DNA of 64,000 nt, taken from contig JAHFCE010000007.1 in NCBI GenBank assembly GCA_023249675.1, forward strand, positions 58,119-122,118, given 5' to 3'. The DNA comes from Elusimicrobiota bacterium (GTDB lineage Bacteria; Elusimicrobiota; Elusimicrobia; UBA1565; UBA9628). The translations under genes and the position numbers were made by a program. Each line of letters opens with the position of its first letter. The first letter of the stretch is position 1. Shown here piece after piece: positions 1 to 11,815 of the stretch. The notes below the pieces were generated by a model. It saw only the letters and a list, made by a program, of their open reading frames with translations. It did no database searches and had not been told where the DNA came from.

Positions 1-322
1 CCTTGGCCTTGTCCGCCTCGGTGAACAAGCCGGTCGACTCGATGACGATCTCCACACCGACCGAGGACCAAGGGAGCTTCGCCGGGTCCTTCTCCGCGAA
101 CACCTTGATGAGGCGCCCATCGATCTTGAGGTCGTTGCCGACGGCCTCGACCGTGCCCGGATACGGCCCGAACGTCGAGTCGTACTTGAAGAGGTTCGCG
201 TTCATCTTCGCGTCCGTCAAATCGTTGATCGCGACGACCTGGATATCGGGATTCTTGAGGGAAGCGCGCAGCACGAGGCGCCCGATACGTCCAAACCCGT
301 TGATGCCGACTTTAGTGGCCAT
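1..322 (-). CDS. gap: Glyceraldehyde-3-phosphate dehydrogenase, type I (N-terminal part, runs off the window)
   Basis: Reverse-strand reading from the ATG at 322 gives 107 codons that continue past the left edge. The ORF track missed it because no stop is present. The start reads [16 protein letters not shown], the NAD-binding Rossmann motif of GAPDH, followed by VVAINDL, the FKYDSTFG segment and the [10 protein letters not shown] stretch near residue 100. It oxidises glyceraldehyde 3-phosphate to 1,3-bisphosphoglycerate in glycolysis and gluconeogenesis. A good Shine-Dalgarno GGGAGG lies about 8 nt upstream, unlike many genes in this window. It follows ppdK on the same strand after about 160 nt. 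The catalytic Cys region lies outside the window, so the enzyme's integrity cannot be judged. Confidence 0.95.
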   Translation of the reverse strand, partial: MATKVGINGFGRIGRLVLRASLKNPDIQVVAINDLTDAKMNANLFKYDSTFGPYPGTVEAVGNDLKIDGRLIKVFAEKDPAKLPWSSVGVEIVIESTGLFTEADKAK

Positions 323-363
323 GATGAGACCTCCCGAGCCGGATTGACGCCGGCTAAGAGGCG

Positions 364-369
364 ATCCTA
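364..369 (-). promoter_or_regulatory. Candidate -10 box of gap
   Basis: On the minus strand TAGGAT sits about 42 nt before the gap ATG, leaving a leader of roughly 35 nt that contains the GGGAGG ribosome-binding site. No convincing -35 is visible. This is a leadered contrast to the TAnnnT boxes that directly abut many other starts here. Confidence 0.35.
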
Positions 370-426
370 GCGCTTTTCGCGCGAGTTTTCCACTCCTGGG
401 GTGGGCACCGAACGAGATATCCACCA

Positions 427-444
427 ATCCGTCGCGCGACGGAT
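427..444. repeat. 18-bp perfect palindrome between ppdK and gap
   Basis: ATCCGTCGCGCGACGGAT equals its own reverse complement. It lies about 42 nt past the ppdK stop and about 105 nt before the gap start. No T-run follows on the minus strand, so it is not a standard terminator; an operator or a weak terminator stem is possible. Confidence 0.45.
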
Positions 445-485
445 CAGGGCATAAGTCCGCGATTTTCGGAGGAGCCTACAGGCGC

Positions 486-3239
<2,754 letters not shown>

Positions 3240-3359
3240 GCCCCGTCAATACCATAGTCTCCCCGCGCGTCAATAGGGATTCGGGGGCCTATTTTTCGTC
3301 CTATTTTACAACGCGCATCCGGACCGGGTGAGCGCGTCCGCCGTCGGAAGGTGCTAAGA

Positions 3360-4910
3360 TCAGCGCGTGTTGTTGTCTGTATTTATAGACAACGACGCGG
3401 CCGCGCTCGGAGAGACGAAGGGACCGGCGATAATCCAGAGCTTGCCGCCCAAGGACACCGTGACTCGGTAAGGCTTGCCCTGCTCCAAGATGGGAACGTC
3501 AAGCCATTGTCCATCCTTCTGCGCCACGACCTTGCCCCGGCGCAGCATCTCGATGTGCGCCATTTCGGGAGAGTAAATTCTCCAATTCGTCCCGCTTGCG
3601 GTCTTGACCGGCATGACCGAGAATCCCGTCGCGTCGCCCAAATGGTCGAAGGAGACATAGCTGCGGCCATCACGCAAAGCGGAGAGTATTTCGCTTTCAT
3701 CGAGAGACTTGGCCCAAACGTGGGTGGTCATGTGATGGAAGACCTGTTCGTAGGGAGCGGCCGTGCCGCCCAAGGGACCGAAAATCCTTATGTTGTTATG
3801 CGCGTCATTGCCTCCGATGATCGGCACCGGACGACGCTCGAGCCAGTCGTCCCAAACTTTAAAATTACCCGGCCACGGCCTTAAGGCCGCAAAAAGACCC
3901 GCCGGCGGCAGAAACAAAGCGCGCGCGATCATTTCCACCGGATTGGCCTGCTTGGCCGCGGCGTGCATGTTGTAGATCTCGAAACCGTCGAAAGGATAAG
4001 TCTCCAAATCCGCGCCGTGCTCCTCGAGATGGCCGATGAAAACAAGCCCGCCCTGCTCATGCACCCTTCGGATGATGTCCGACTGAGTGCCGTTTAAATC
4101 CACGGTCTGATGCACGCCCAAGACCAACAAAGAGCCCCCATTTTTCTTGGGCATCTCCAATTCGGCGCCGGCCATGAAAAGGGTTTTGCCGCGCATGCCA
4201 TAAATGGCGTCGGGCACCGAGCGCTCGCTCGGGTGATCGGTCATGATGATGAAGTCAAGGCCGTCTCGGTTGGCCTGCTTGATAATGTCCTGCGGAGTTC
4301 CCGGGCTGTCGTAGGAAAGATTGGAATGATTGTGGATCACGCCGCGATAATCATGAAGGGCAATTGCCGGCGGTGCGTCGGGGCCGAGGGCGCGCGGCGG
4401 CAAACCGCTATAACCTGGGAGCATCGCACAAGAGGAGGTCAGCGCAGCGAGAACCAACAGAACAAGCGGAGCCAGCCGGCTCCACAGTTTCTTTGCCGGC
4501 AGCGGGCGCCTTTTTAAAATCTCGATGCCGCCGCGATGAGCGCCCAACGAGAAGCGCGTGAGCGCGCTTCTCGATAAACCCGGCGCCGCCGCGGCCATTG
4601 GAGCCAGTGACGGCGCCACGCATTCCGCGGCTTGGCTCGGATGCGGCAAAACCCCGTCGTAAGCGGCGCTCATTGGCGCGCCCATCAGGCTTGCCTCTCC
4701 CGGTTTCACCTGAGCGACCGCCGTCCCGAGCGACGCCGCCAAAGCCAGCGCCGGAGCGGGAACAGAGACTGTCGGGACTAAAACGACTCCAGGCGCTCCC
4801 GCAACCATCGCCGGCCCGCTCATCCTCAACTGGACCGCATAGGCGGGCTGGCAGGAAAAAATTAATATCGAAACCGACAAATAAACAGCGACAGCCCGCC
4901 GTGTGAACAT
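3360..4910 (-). CDS. Exported PHP-domain (metal-dependent phosphoesterase-like) protein with Ala/Pro-rich N-terminal region
   Basis: I chose the ATG at 4910 (516 residues) over the ORF-track GTG at 4928, because a TACAAT -10 box lies exactly 7 nt before the ATG and overlaps the GTG region. The N-terminus is a signal peptide (MFTRRAVAVYLSVSILIFSC..AYA). A low-complexity Ala/Pro/Val stretch follows to about residue 130. Next comes a second hydrophobic segment near 148-160 ending LTSSC, which looks like an internal lipobox. The catalytic part starts near 190 with HNHSN and TDHPS, the metal-binding His/Asp motifs of PHP phosphoesterases, with HLEEHG and GGNDAHN further on. The substrate is unknown. 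PHP domains are usually cytoplasmic, so export is notable. Next upstream on this strand is the OmpA-like gene. Confidence 0.82.
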   Translation of the reverse strand: MFTRRAVAVYLSVSILIFSCQPAYAVQLRMSGPAMVAGAPGVVLVPTVSVPAPALALAASLGTAVAQVKPGEASLMGAPMSAAYDGVLPHPSQAAECVAPSLAPMAAAAPGLSRSALTRFSLGAHRGGIEILKRRPLPAKKLWSRLAPLVLLVLAALTSSCAMLPGYSGLPPRALGPDAPPAIALHDYRGVIHNHSNLSYDSPGTPQDIIKQANRDGLDFIIMTDHPSERSVPDAIYGMRGKTLFMAGAELEMPKKNGGSLLVLGVHQTVDLNGTQSDIIRRVHEQGGLVFIGHLEEHGADLETYPFDGFEIYNMHAAAKQANPVEMIARALFLPPAGLFAALRPWPGNFKVWDDWLERRPVPIIGGNDAHNNIRIFGPLGGTAAPYEQVFHHMTTHVWAKSLDESEILSALRDGRSYVSFDHLGDATGFSVMPVKTASGTNWRIYSPEMAHIEMLRRGKVVAQKDGQWLDVPILEQGKPYRVTVSLGGKLWIIAGPFVSPSAAASLSINTDNNTR

Positions 4911-4917
4911 GATGTGA

Positions 4918-4923
4918 ATTGTA
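4918..4923 (-). promoter_or_regulatory. TACAAT -10 box, leaderless start of the PHP gene
   Basis: The -10 hexamer is 7 nt before the ATG at 4910, so transcription should begin at or next to the start codon. No Shine-Dalgarno is present. Confidence 0.55.
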
Positions 4924-4948
4924 TCCACATCTCAACAGGACGGCGAGA

Positions 4949-5000
4949 GTCTTTAGACCCCTCTTTCACCGGCTAATAGTCCTACGGGGTCTACAACCCC
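4949..5000. repeat. Post-stop hairpin element A
   Basis: Directly after the TAG stop of the OmpA-like gene, the minus strand reads GGGGTTGTAGACCCC, a 5-bp stem with a 5-nt loop. Further on is a CTTTAGACCCC motif (plus-strand reading). AGACCCC and GGGGTCT can also pair across the element. It resembles elements B (20409) and C (22966), which also begin directly after, or a few bases after, a TAG stop. Confidence 0.4.
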
Positions 5001-5944
5001 TACCGATTGAGAAGGACGATCTCCACGCGCTGGTCGGAGAAGGGCGCGCGCGTCGCGTCGACGCCGACGTGGCGCGGGGCGACCATGAGCTCGAGCAGAA
5101 GGACGTCCTGAATCGCCTTCGCCTGGGCGTCGCCGAGCTCCTTGGTGTTCGCGAACACGCGCACCGAGATCGGGATGCCCGAGAATCTGCGCTTGATGAG
5201 GTCGGCGGCCGAACGCAGGAGGTCGGAGCCCGTCGGGGCCTGGAGTTCGGAGGCGTTCTTATTCGTGCCGAATAGGGCCGAGGAGTCGAGGCTCAAATGA
5301 AGGCCGGTGTCTTCCTGGTGGACGATGCCCTTAAACAACAGGGGCTTGCCGACCGTCGTGCGCGGCGAGCCGTCGGGGCTCGTAAACGTGTAGACGGCCG
5401 AGTAGGAGCGGCCGGCGCGAACCCACTCGCCCTGATCGTTCTGCCCGGTCCACAGCAGCTCCGCGGGCGGATCGCCGGAGCCGGAGTAGTTGTGGAAAAC
5501 GCGGCCTTCCTCATCGGCGATGGTCAAACTCCAACCCCACTTGCGCGCTTCCTTGGGCTCGAGTTTTCCGCCCAGCAGGGCCTCGAGCTGTTCCTTGATC
5601 TTGAAGCCGATGCCGGAGCGCTGGCTGAAGGTCGTGCGCCAGGGCTGGATCACGCGCTCATTCATCAGAATCTCGGGATGGGTGCGCCGCCACGAGACGG
5701 TGAGCGGCGAGACCGCGAGGAGCAGGCTCTCATCGGGCTTGAGCGATGAGCGGATCGTCTCGAAGGAGTCCACCTCGATCTTGAGCGGCGGCTTCTGATC
5801 GTTGAGCTTGGAGCCCACGCCCGCGGCCTTGATGACCACCTCGGCGGGCATGCCCCCGGAGTTGCTGCCCGGAAGCGAAGGAGTCGAGTCCGCGGCGCTC
5901 GCGGAGAACACGGTCGATGCGGCGAGAACAAGGGCGATGATCAT
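5000..5944 (-). CDS. Periplasmic protein with FlgD-like Ig domain and OmpA-like C-terminus
   Basis: The listed ORF starts at 6040, but the real start is almost certainly the ATG at 5944, which begins a signal peptide (MIIALVLAASTVFSASA) just 2 nt after the tonB-like stop. That gives 314 residues. A central segment (WSLTIADEEGRVFHNYSG...LLWTGQNDQGEWVRAGRSY) matches the FlgD/CHU_C-type Ig repeat common in surface proteins. The C-terminus ends DQRVEIVLLNR, the typical last strand of OmpA-like peptidoglycan-binding domains (NRRVEIVL), although the usual peptidoglycan-contact motif before it is degenerate. As last gene of the ExbB/ExbD/TonB unit, it may link that machine to the cell wall, much as Pal works with TolQRA. 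That link is inference. Confidence 0.75.
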   Translation of the reverse strand: MIIALVLAASTVFSASAADSTPSLPGSNSGGMPAEVVIKAAGVGSKLNDQKPPLKIEVDSFETIRSSLKPDESLLLAVSPLTVSWRRTHPEILMNERVIQPWRTTFSQRSGIGFKIKEQLEALLGGKLEPKEARKWGWSLTIADEEGRVFHNYSGSGDPPAELLWTGQNDQGEWVRAGRSYSAVYTFTSPDGSPRTTVGKPLLFKGIVHQEDTGLHLSLDSSALFGTNKNASELQAPTGSDLLRSAADLIKRRFSGIPISVRVFANTKELGDAQAKAIQDVLLLELMVAPRHVGVDATRAPFSDQRVEIVLLNR

Positions 5945-5946
5945 AG

Positions 5947-6999
5947 TCACTCCAGGATGAAACGAAATGTGATGACGCCCCACTGCGCGCCGGACCCGGG
6001 CGCGGGGGCGAAGGTCCAATGGCGAAGGCTGTCCAGGCAAAGACGGTCGAGGCGGCCGTAGCCCGAGGTGCGCTCAACGCGCATCCCGGACATCACGAGT
6101 CCCTCGGCGTCCACGTTGAAGCGGATGGCGACCTCGGCCTCCATCAGGCCCTGCAGACGGGCCCATTCGGGAAATGCGGGGATCACCGCGCCGACGACCT
6201 TGCGGTCCTTCAGCGGACCTTCGATCTCCACGCCCTTCTTTAAGCCGCCCTCCGTCGCCGCCGCGGCCTGCCGGCGCTCGAGCTTGGGCGCCGCCTCGAT
6301 CTTCTCGAACTTGGGCGCGATCGCCGCCTCGACGCGGGGCCGCAGCTCGAGATCCGCGGGCAGGACGGAAAAGCCCTTGCGCGTCGAGGGCCGCGCGGCC
6401 GGCGACTCCGCCTCGGTGAGGGCCGCCGCGGCGGCCATGACCTGACGGCGGCTCGAGGGGGCCAGAGCGCCGAGAGCGCCTCCGATGATCGCCGTGGCTT
6501 CCCGGCGCCTGTCCTCAAGCGCAAGAGCCTCGGGCAGATTCTTCACGCGGCGGCGACCCACTTCCTCGAGCTTGGGCAGGGCCGCCAAAGTCTCCGCGGC
6601 GCGGCGTCGGCTCATCGGCTCCGCGTCCATCTTCGCGGCCGCGACGCGCGAACGGGACAGGTCGAGCGCCTCAAGCTTGGGCGCGAGCTTGCGCACGCTG
6701 TCCTCGAGCTTGGGCGCCTCGGCGAGCGCAGGCTTACGGGTCTCCGGGACCTTCAAATCCACGGCCTGAAGAGCCGCGCGGCGCGGCAGCGCGACGGGCA
6801 GCGCCATTTTGAGAAAATCCATCGTGGACAAGGCAGGCGCCACGGGCTTCGGGCGAGACTCCGCGATCAGCAAGTCCACGCCCTCGACGATCTGCGCTGC
6901 TTGTCTTGGCGCTTCCTTGATAAAGCCCATGAAAAGAATCAGGAAGCCCGCGTGAAACGCGAGCGAGATCAGCACCGACGCTGGAACTCTCTGGGTCAT
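5947..6999 (-). CDS. TonB-family energy-transducer protein
   Basis: 350 residues. One N-terminal transmembrane helix (about residues 7-25, [19 protein letters not shown]) is followed by a long charged, Ala/Arg/Lys-rich periplasmic spacer. The C-terminal TonB fold runs from about 265 to 350, with [26 protein letters not shown] and the closing [17 protein letters not shown] strands. The spacer uses repeated [11 protein letters not shown]-like segments instead of the Pro-Lys repeats of E. coli TonB. It overlaps the upstream exbD by 4 nt and precedes the OmpA-like gene by 2 nt, so translation is probably coupled. Role: it carries proton-motive energy from ExbB/ExbD to an outer-membrane or periplasmic partner. 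No TonB-dependent receptor lies in the window, so the partner is unknown. Confidence 0.9.
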   Translation of the reverse strand: MTQRVPASVLISLAFHAGFLILFMGFIKEAPRQAAQIVEGVDLLIAESRPKPVAPALSTMDFLKMALPVALPRRAALQAVDLKVPETRKPALAEAPKLEDSVRKLAPKLEALDLSRSRVAAAKMDAEPMSRRRAAETLAALPKLEEVGRRRVKNLPEALALEDRRREATAIIGGALGALAPSSRRQVMAAAAALTEAESPAARPSTRKGFSVLPADLELRPRVEAAIAPKFEKIEAAPKLERRQAAAATEGGLKKGVEIEGPLKDRKVVGAVIPAFPEWARLQGLMEAEVAIRFNVDAEGLVMSGMRVERTSGYGRLDRLCLDSLRHWTFAPAPGSGAQWGVITFRFILE

Positions 7000-7406
7000 T
7001 TCAGCTGTTCCGTCGCGATTGTCAGAGACTGGGCCCCCGCGTCTTTGGCGCGCGCCATCAAATCGGTGAGTTGGCCGTGCAAGGCGTCCTTGTCGGCGCG
7101 CAGGACGACCATCTTCGACTCTTTCTGCGCGAGAGACGCCTTGAGAGCCTCGCCCAGAAGCTTCGGGTCGCTGAACTTCTGGGCGTCGATCGCGTATTCG
7201 CCCTCCTTTGAGAGCGTGATCGTGATCTTGTCGGCCTCCTCACCCTCGTGCGTGTGGGCCGAGGGCAGGTCGACCTTGATGGGCGGATCGGAGAAAAGCG
7301 GAGCGGTGACCATGAAGATGATGACGAGCACCAAGCACACATCCACCAGCGGCGTGATGTTGATGTCGGTGATGGGATCGTCGGAGTCGATGTTGGCGCC
7401 AGCCAT
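6996..7406 (-). CDS. exbD: ExbD/TolR-family biopolymer transport protein (second copy)
   Basis: 136 residues. A short cytoplasmic tail leads into [21 protein letters not shown], the single ExbD/TolR membrane helix that carries the essential proton-path Asp (in PLVDV). A periplasmic domain of about 90 residues follows, including the [14 protein letters not shown] segment typical of the family. It sits 1 nt after the first exbD and overlaps tonB by 4 nt. Two different ExbD subunits in tandem suggest a heteromeric stator plug. Its partner exbB is two genes upstream. Confidence 0.95.
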   Translation of the reverse strand: MAGANIDSDDPITDINITPLVDVCLVLVIIFMVTAPLFSDPPIKVDLPSAHTHEGEEADKITITLSKEGEYAIDAQKFSDPKLLGEALKASLAQKESKMVVLRADKDALHGQLTDLMARAKDAGAQSLTIATEQLK

Positions 7407-7407
7407 A

Positions 7408-7836
7408 TCAGATGCCGCCTTCGGCCTTCATCTCCGCCTTCATCACGGCGAGCTTGAGAGCGCCCGCCTGCTTCGAGGCGTCGAGAACCTCCACGACGAG
7501 CCCGACCCTGTTCTTCGCGTCGGCCGTGACGATGACCATCTTGTCCTTGCTCGACAGGAGGGCCGCGGCAAGAACGCCGCGAAACGTCACGCCATCGGTC
7601 TTCACGCCGTTGACGGCGATGGCGCCGTCTTCCGTGATCTTGATGTTGACGTTCTCATCGACGGACGCCTTGCCCTCGGCGGTGGAGGGCCGGGTCTCGA
7701 ACACCTTGATGCCGAACGTAACGGCCATGGGAGCGACCGCCATGAAGATGATGACAAGCACCAAGCACACGTCCACCAACGGGGTGACGTTGATATTCGT
7801 GATTGGTTCGTCTTCTTTCTGCCCTGCGCCGGCCAT
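7408..7836 (-). CDS. exbD: ExbD/TolR-family biopolymer transport protein (first copy)
   Basis: 142 residues. Near residue 12 it has the same [21 protein letters not shown] helix with the conserved Asp, then [17 protein letters not shown] and a periplasmic domain with [19 protein letters not shown]. It differs clearly from the second copy in the periplasmic part, so this is an old duplication and not a recent one. It lies 10 nt after exbB and 1 nt before the second exbD. Together they form the proton-driven inner-membrane motor feeding the TonB-like protein. Confidence 0.95.
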   Translation of the reverse strand: MAGAGQKEDEPITNINVTPLVDVCLVLVIIFMAVAPMAVTFGIKVFETRPSTAEGKASVDENVNIKITEDGAIAVNGVKTDGVTFRGVLAAALLSSKDKMVIVTADAKNRVGLVVEVLDASKQAGALKLAVMKAEMKAEGGI

Positions 7837-7846
7837 GACGCTCCCC

Positions 7847-8461
7847 TTACTTCGCCCCGAGCATCACGAGCAGCCGCGCCGAGGCGATCTCCATGTCCAC
7901 CGTGATGACCTTCAGGCGCCGCATGAAGTAGTTGTACAGGATCGACGCGGGAATCGCGACGAGCAGACCCGCGGCCGTGGCGACGAGCGCTTCGGCGATG
8001 CCCTTCGCGACGACGGCGGGACCGCCGGTGCCGGAAGCCGCAAGGTCCCGGAAAGCCTTGATGATACCGACGACGGTGCCGAACAGCCCGATGAAGGGAG
8101 AAATATTGCCCAGCGTGCCGAGCACTCCGAGGAAGCGCTCAAGCTTGATGCGCTCCTCCTTGAGCTTGGTCAGCATGAGCTCCTCGAGGTCCTTGCGCGA
8201 GCGCGCAGCGTGAACGAGGCCGTAGTGAATGACCTGGGCGACGGCCGAGGGGTGCTTCTGGCAGTACGCCGCCGCGACATCGGCCTTGCCGCTCTCGAGG
8301 CTCTTGCGGACATGGCCGAGGACCTCATCGGGGGTCGACTGAGCCGTGCGGAAGTACCACCAACGCTCGAGCGCGAAGGTGATGGAGAGGATCGAGCAAA
8401 AAAGCATGATGACGAGCGTGAAGCTTTCGCGAAACAGCGCCAGAATATGGATTTGACCCAT
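7847..8461 (-). CDS. exbB: ExbB/TolQ-family proton channel
   Basis: 204 residues, normal for TolQ/ExbB. An N-terminal helix (FTLVIMLFCSILSITFAL) is followed by a cytoplasmic loop. The family's second and third helices follow: LGNISPFIGLFGTVVGIIKAF with the hallmark GLxGTVxGI motif, and AEALVATAAGLLVAIPASILYNYF. It forms the pentameric channel around ExbD. The gene starts 19 nt after the TPR gene and precedes both exbD copies by 10 nt. The close packing with a TPR protein and an OmpA-like protein resembles Tol-Pal organisation (TolQ-R-A, CpoB, Pal) as much as Ton, so the motor may serve envelope constriction or export. Confidence 0.95.
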   Translation of the reverse strand: MGQIHILALFRESFTLVIMLFCSILSITFALERWWYFRTAQSTPDEVLGHVRKSLESGKADVAAAYCQKHPSAVAQVIHYGLVHAARSRKDLEELMLTKLKEERIKLERFLGVLGTLGNISPFIGLFGTVVGIIKAFRDLAASGTGGPAVVAKGIAEALVATAAGLLVAIPASILYNYFMRRLKVITVDMEIASARLLVMLGAK

Positions 8462-8480
8462 CTCTTTCTCCTTGCCCGAC

Positions 8481-11400
8481 CTAGTGAATTTCTTCCGCCG
8501 CCGGCATGCCCGGCAAATTCGGCGCCTTCTGTTTCTGGCCGCCGCGTCGGCCCTTGGCCCCGGACTTCACAGCGACCTTCGCGCCCTTCTGCGGGGCCGC
8601 ATTCTTCAAGGAGGCCTCGTCGGACGGCATCACCAGCGTCCCCCCGCCCTCGGACGCCCCCTGATCGTTGATGTTCGCGGCCGCCTGGGGCTTATTGACC
8701 TTGGCCCCCCCAGGCGACTTGCGCAAGACGGCGGCGCGCGCCGCGGCCTTCTGCGCCAGGTCTTTGGGCGCTGCGTGCGCGTAGTCCTCGTACACGCCGG
8801 CCGCGGAGGCGGAGTCGCCCGCCTTTTCATACGCCTCGCCGAGCTTGGCCAGCGCCTGAAGCCGGAACGCGGAGTTGAGCGGCTTCATCGTCCGCATCTT
8901 CTCCCACGCGGTCTGCGCCTCATCGGGACGGCCGGCGGCCGTATTCACCTCGGAGATCCGGTACATGACCTCGAGCGCTAACTCGCCGTCGGCCTTGCCC
9001 AAGTTTCTGATCTGCTCGAGGGTCGCGACCGCGCCCTCCAAGTCCTTGCGGTCGCGCTGGATCTGATAGGTCTCCCACAGCGCGTTCTGCGCCTGTGCGT
9101 CGCCGGGCTTGGCTGCGGCGATGTACTTCTGATAGGCGTACTGCGCCATATCGAGCTTGCCCAGCTTCTTGTAGGCAAGCGCCAGGTTGAACTGCGCTGG
9201 CGGCACGTACGGCGACGCCGGATACTCTTCGATGAGGCGCGAGTAGTGGCGGGTCGCCTCGTCGAATTTTTCGAGGTTGTAGTAGGCGCTCGCCAGGTGG
9301 AACACCGCGAGCGGAGTATCGTCTGACTTCTCGAAGTTGCCGAGCAGGCGCTCGTACGCGGGAATCGAGTCCTGCCACCGATTTTGATTGAAATAGCTCT
9401 CCCCCAGATAAAACTGCGCCTTCGGCAGTTCCGGATGATTGGTGAAATCGACCGAAAACTTTTGGAAGCCTGCGGCGGCTTCAGCCCAATCCTTGGCCTC
9501 GAACGCGCGGCGCGCGAGGCGGAACTGCGCTTCTCCGCCTATCGGCGTCGAAGGCTGAGAAGTCACGATCAGGCGCAAAGTCGCCTTGAAGTCGAGGCCC
9601 CGGCTGCGGTCGAAGACGCCCTCGAGGATGTCGAGGCCGTCGTTGGCCTCGGGCGCGGACGGAAACGCCGCGACGAGCTCCTGGACCTGCTTGATCGCGG
9701 CGGCGTCGTCCTTGGCGTTGAAGGCGGCCTGGGCGATGCGCAGATGCGCCGTCGGAGCGCCCGGAGCCTTGGGATCGGCGTCCAGAATCTCGCGGTAGGC
9801 CGCGATGGCTTCCCCGTACTTCTGCGCGCGAAACAAAGTGTCGGCGATCTGAGAGCGCGCAAGCGGCGCGTCCTTGGCGGTCGGGTACGCGGCCACGAGT
9901 TTCTTCCACAAATCGATGGCCTGCGTGTAGAAGCGCTGTTGATACGAGCTCATCGCCGCGCGGTAAAGCGCCGAAGGCGCCTCGGAGGCATTCGGGTTCT
10001 CTCGCGCGAACTTTTCATAAAGCTGGTAGGAGTCCTCGTAGTTCCTCTGGTTGAACATCGAGTCGGCGATGCCGAGCTCGTTGAGGCCGGAAAATGAGAA
10101 CGAGGAAGTCGCGATCGCCATCATGTCCTTGAGCTTCTGGCGGGACTCGAGAGCGAGCACGTCTTCGCCTTTGTACGAGTGGCACCAAGCCAGTCCGTCC
10201 TGCGCGTAAAACGCGGCGGGATCATCGGGATAGACCTTCAAGATCATCCCGTAGATGACCGCGGCCTCATCCACCTGGTTGAGCGCCAGGTAAGCCTCGG
10301 CGGCGTACAAGTAGCTCATCGAGCGCCACTTCGACTTCGAGGGGGGCAGGTGCCGGAAGATGAACTGGTAGGAGGTCAAAATCGAGTTGAACGCCTTCTG
10401 GTCGTACTGGTTCTTGAGAATGGTGAACAGCGCCTGTTCGGCGATGTCGGAGGAAGGCGCCAAGTCGATGATGCGCTGCAGCGAAGACGTCGCCTCGACG
10501 TAGCGCTTGAGCGCGATCTGTCCGTTGGCCATGATCAGGTAGATGTTCTTGGCCAGCATGTGATTCGGGTACTGGGCGACGAAGTTGGAGCCCGTCTGGA
10601 TCGCCTGCATGAAGTCGCCGACCTGGTACTGGCACCAGGCCAGCTTGAAGTAGGCGAGCGGCGTGATCTTGACCGCGTCGGGGTACTGCGTGATCACCTT
10701 CGTGTAGGCGAACAGCGCTTCGCGGACCTGCCCGGCGACAAGATGCGACTCGGCGATGAAGAACTGCGCGAGCGGCGCGAAGAAGTCCTTCGGGTAGCGG
10801 TCGAGCACGGCCTGGAAATTCGCGCGCGCCTCCACGTAATCCTTCTTCTGGAAGTAGGACGAACCGATGCGAAACAGCGCGGACACGCGCAGCGGGCTCT
10901 CGGGATACAGCGAGATGAAGGTCTGGTACTTGGAGATCGCGCCGTTGTAGTCCTCGGCGAGGAAGAACGAGTCGCCGATAAAAAATTGGGCTTCTTCCCT
11001 CAGGTCGGAGTCTTTATAATCCCGGATCAGGTTCTCGAAGGCGGCGGCGGCGAGGTAGGCGCGCTTGGAGAGCAGATAGGTCTTGCCGAGGTAGTACTGC
11101 GCCTCCGCGGTCTTGACCTCCTTGAGCGCGCGCTCAGCGCTCGCATAGTCGCCCTTGTGCAGGGCGACGATGCCCTGCGCGTACAGCACGACGGGCATCC
11201 GCAGGAAGGTCGGGAACGTTTCACCGAGCAGAAACAGGTTCGCCTCGGCCTGCGAGAACTGCTCGAGCGCCAAGTCGGCGTAGATCACGCCCATCAACGC
11301 TTCGGCATTGATGTACGCCTTCGGGTAGCGGCGGTCGACTTCCTTAAACTCCTCGACGGCCTTCTCCCAGTCCTTCTCGTTGTAGGCGACCTCGCCCAGG

Positions 11401-11810
11401 CGGTATTGGGCCGACGGGGCAAGCCCGGATTTCTTGTCGCCTATGACGGACTGATAGGCGTTGCGCGCGTCCTGGAGAGCCTTCGCCGCGGCGGGGTTTT
11501 TGGGAGCGAGCAGGCGCGCCGACGAGGCCTTCTTCGCGGACGCCTCGGCCTTCAAGATCGACAACGCGTGCTGCAGGTACGCCTCGCCCATGAGGAAGTT
11601 CGCATCGGGAATGCGCGGCGAACGCGCGAATTGAGCGGCGAAGTTCTCGAAAGCCGAGACGACGGCCAGCTTGTCGCGCCCCGTCTCCTGGGACATCTGC
11701 GTGGCGGCGTTGAACGCGGCCTCTTCGGCTGCGGCGTCGAAATCGGGCTTCGATGCGTAGGATGAACCGGACGCCGCCGACAAGACCACGACGATTAGAA
11801 ATTTTTTCAT
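8481..11810 (-). CDS. Large exported tetratricopeptide-repeat protein
   Basis: I prefer the ATG at 11810 (MKKFLIVVVLSAASGSSYAS, a signal peptide; 1109 residues) over the GTG at 11825 in the track, which would begin inside the thrS end. AGGAAG lies very close to the ATG. Almost the whole length is TPR-like helical hairpins of about 35 residues, with recurring patterns such as AQYRLGEVAYNEKDWEKAVEEF, AQFFIGDSFFLAEDYNGAI and ALFRIGSSYFQKKDYVEA. I estimate more than 20 repeats. The C-terminus is a basic, low-complexity tail. It is probably a periplasmic scaffold. Its position directly before exbB recalls CpoB/YbgF next to Tol-Pal, though it is several times larger than CpoB. Confidence 0.88.
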   Translation of the reverse strand: MKKFLIVVVLSAASGSSYASKPDFDAAAEEAAFNAATQMSQETGRDKLAVVSAFENFAAQFARSPRIPDANFLMGEAYLQHALSILKAEASAKKASSARLLAPKNPAAAKALQDARNAYQSVIGDKKSGLAPSAQYRLGEVAYNEKDWEKAVEEFKEVDRRYPKAYINAEALMGVIYADLALEQFSQAEANLFLLGETFPTFLRMPVVLYAQGIVALHKGDYASAERALKEVKTAEAQYYLGKTYLLSKRAYLAAAAFENLIRDYKDSDLREEAQFFIGDSFFLAEDYNGAISKYQTFISLYPESPLRVSALFRIGSSYFQKKDYVEARANFQAVLDRYPKDFFAPLAQFFIAESHLVAGQVREALFAYTKVITQYPDAVKITPLAYFKLAWCQYQVGDFMQAIQTGSNFVAQYPNHMLAKNIYLIMANGQIALKRYVEATSSLQRIIDLAPSSDIAEQALFTILKNQYDQKAFNSILTSYQFIFRHLPPSKSKWRSMSYLYAAEAYLALNQVDEAAVIYGMILKVYPDDPAAFYAQDGLAWCHSYKGEDVLALESRQKLKDMMAIATSSFSFSGLNELGIADSMFNQRNYEDSYQLYEKFARENPNASEAPSALYRAAMSSYQQRFYTQAIDLWKKLVAAYPTAKDAPLARSQIADTLFRAQKYGEAIAAYREILDADPKAPGAPTAHLRIAQAAFNAKDDAAAIKQVQELVAAFPSAPEANDGLDILEGVFDRSRGLDFKATLRLIVTSQPSTPIGGEAQFRLARRAFEAKDWAEAAAGFQKFSVDFTNHPELPKAQFYLGESYFNQNRWQDSIPAYERLLGNFEKSDDTPLAVFHLASAYYNLEKFDEATRHYSRLIEEYPASPYVPPAQFNLALAYKKLGKLDMAQYAYQKYIAAAKPGDAQAQNALWETYQIQRDRKDLEGAVATLEQIRNLGKADGELALEVMYRISEVNTAAGRPDEAQTAWEKMRTMKPLNSAFRLQALAKLGEAYEKAGDSASAAGVYEDYAHAAPKDLAQKAAARAAVLRKSPGGAKVNKPQAAANINDQGASEGGGTLVMPSDEASLKNAAPQKGAKVAVKSGAKGRRGGQKQKAPNLPGMPAAEEIH

Positions 11811-11815
11811 TCTTC

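Noticed and set aside
3372-3393. GTTGTCT/AGACAAC hairpin in the last codons of the PHP gene
   Set aside because: A 7-bp AT-containing stem inside coding sequence without a following T-run; not enough to call a terminator.
4919-4928. DnaA-box-like TGTATCCACA (plus strand)
   Set aside because: One mismatch to TTATCCACA, single copy, and it overlaps a better-supported -10 box.
10179-11765. 528-residue plus-strand ORF opposite the TPR gene
   Set aside because: Mirror of TPR codons with Leu/Glu/Arg-rich noise; no start signals or motifs.
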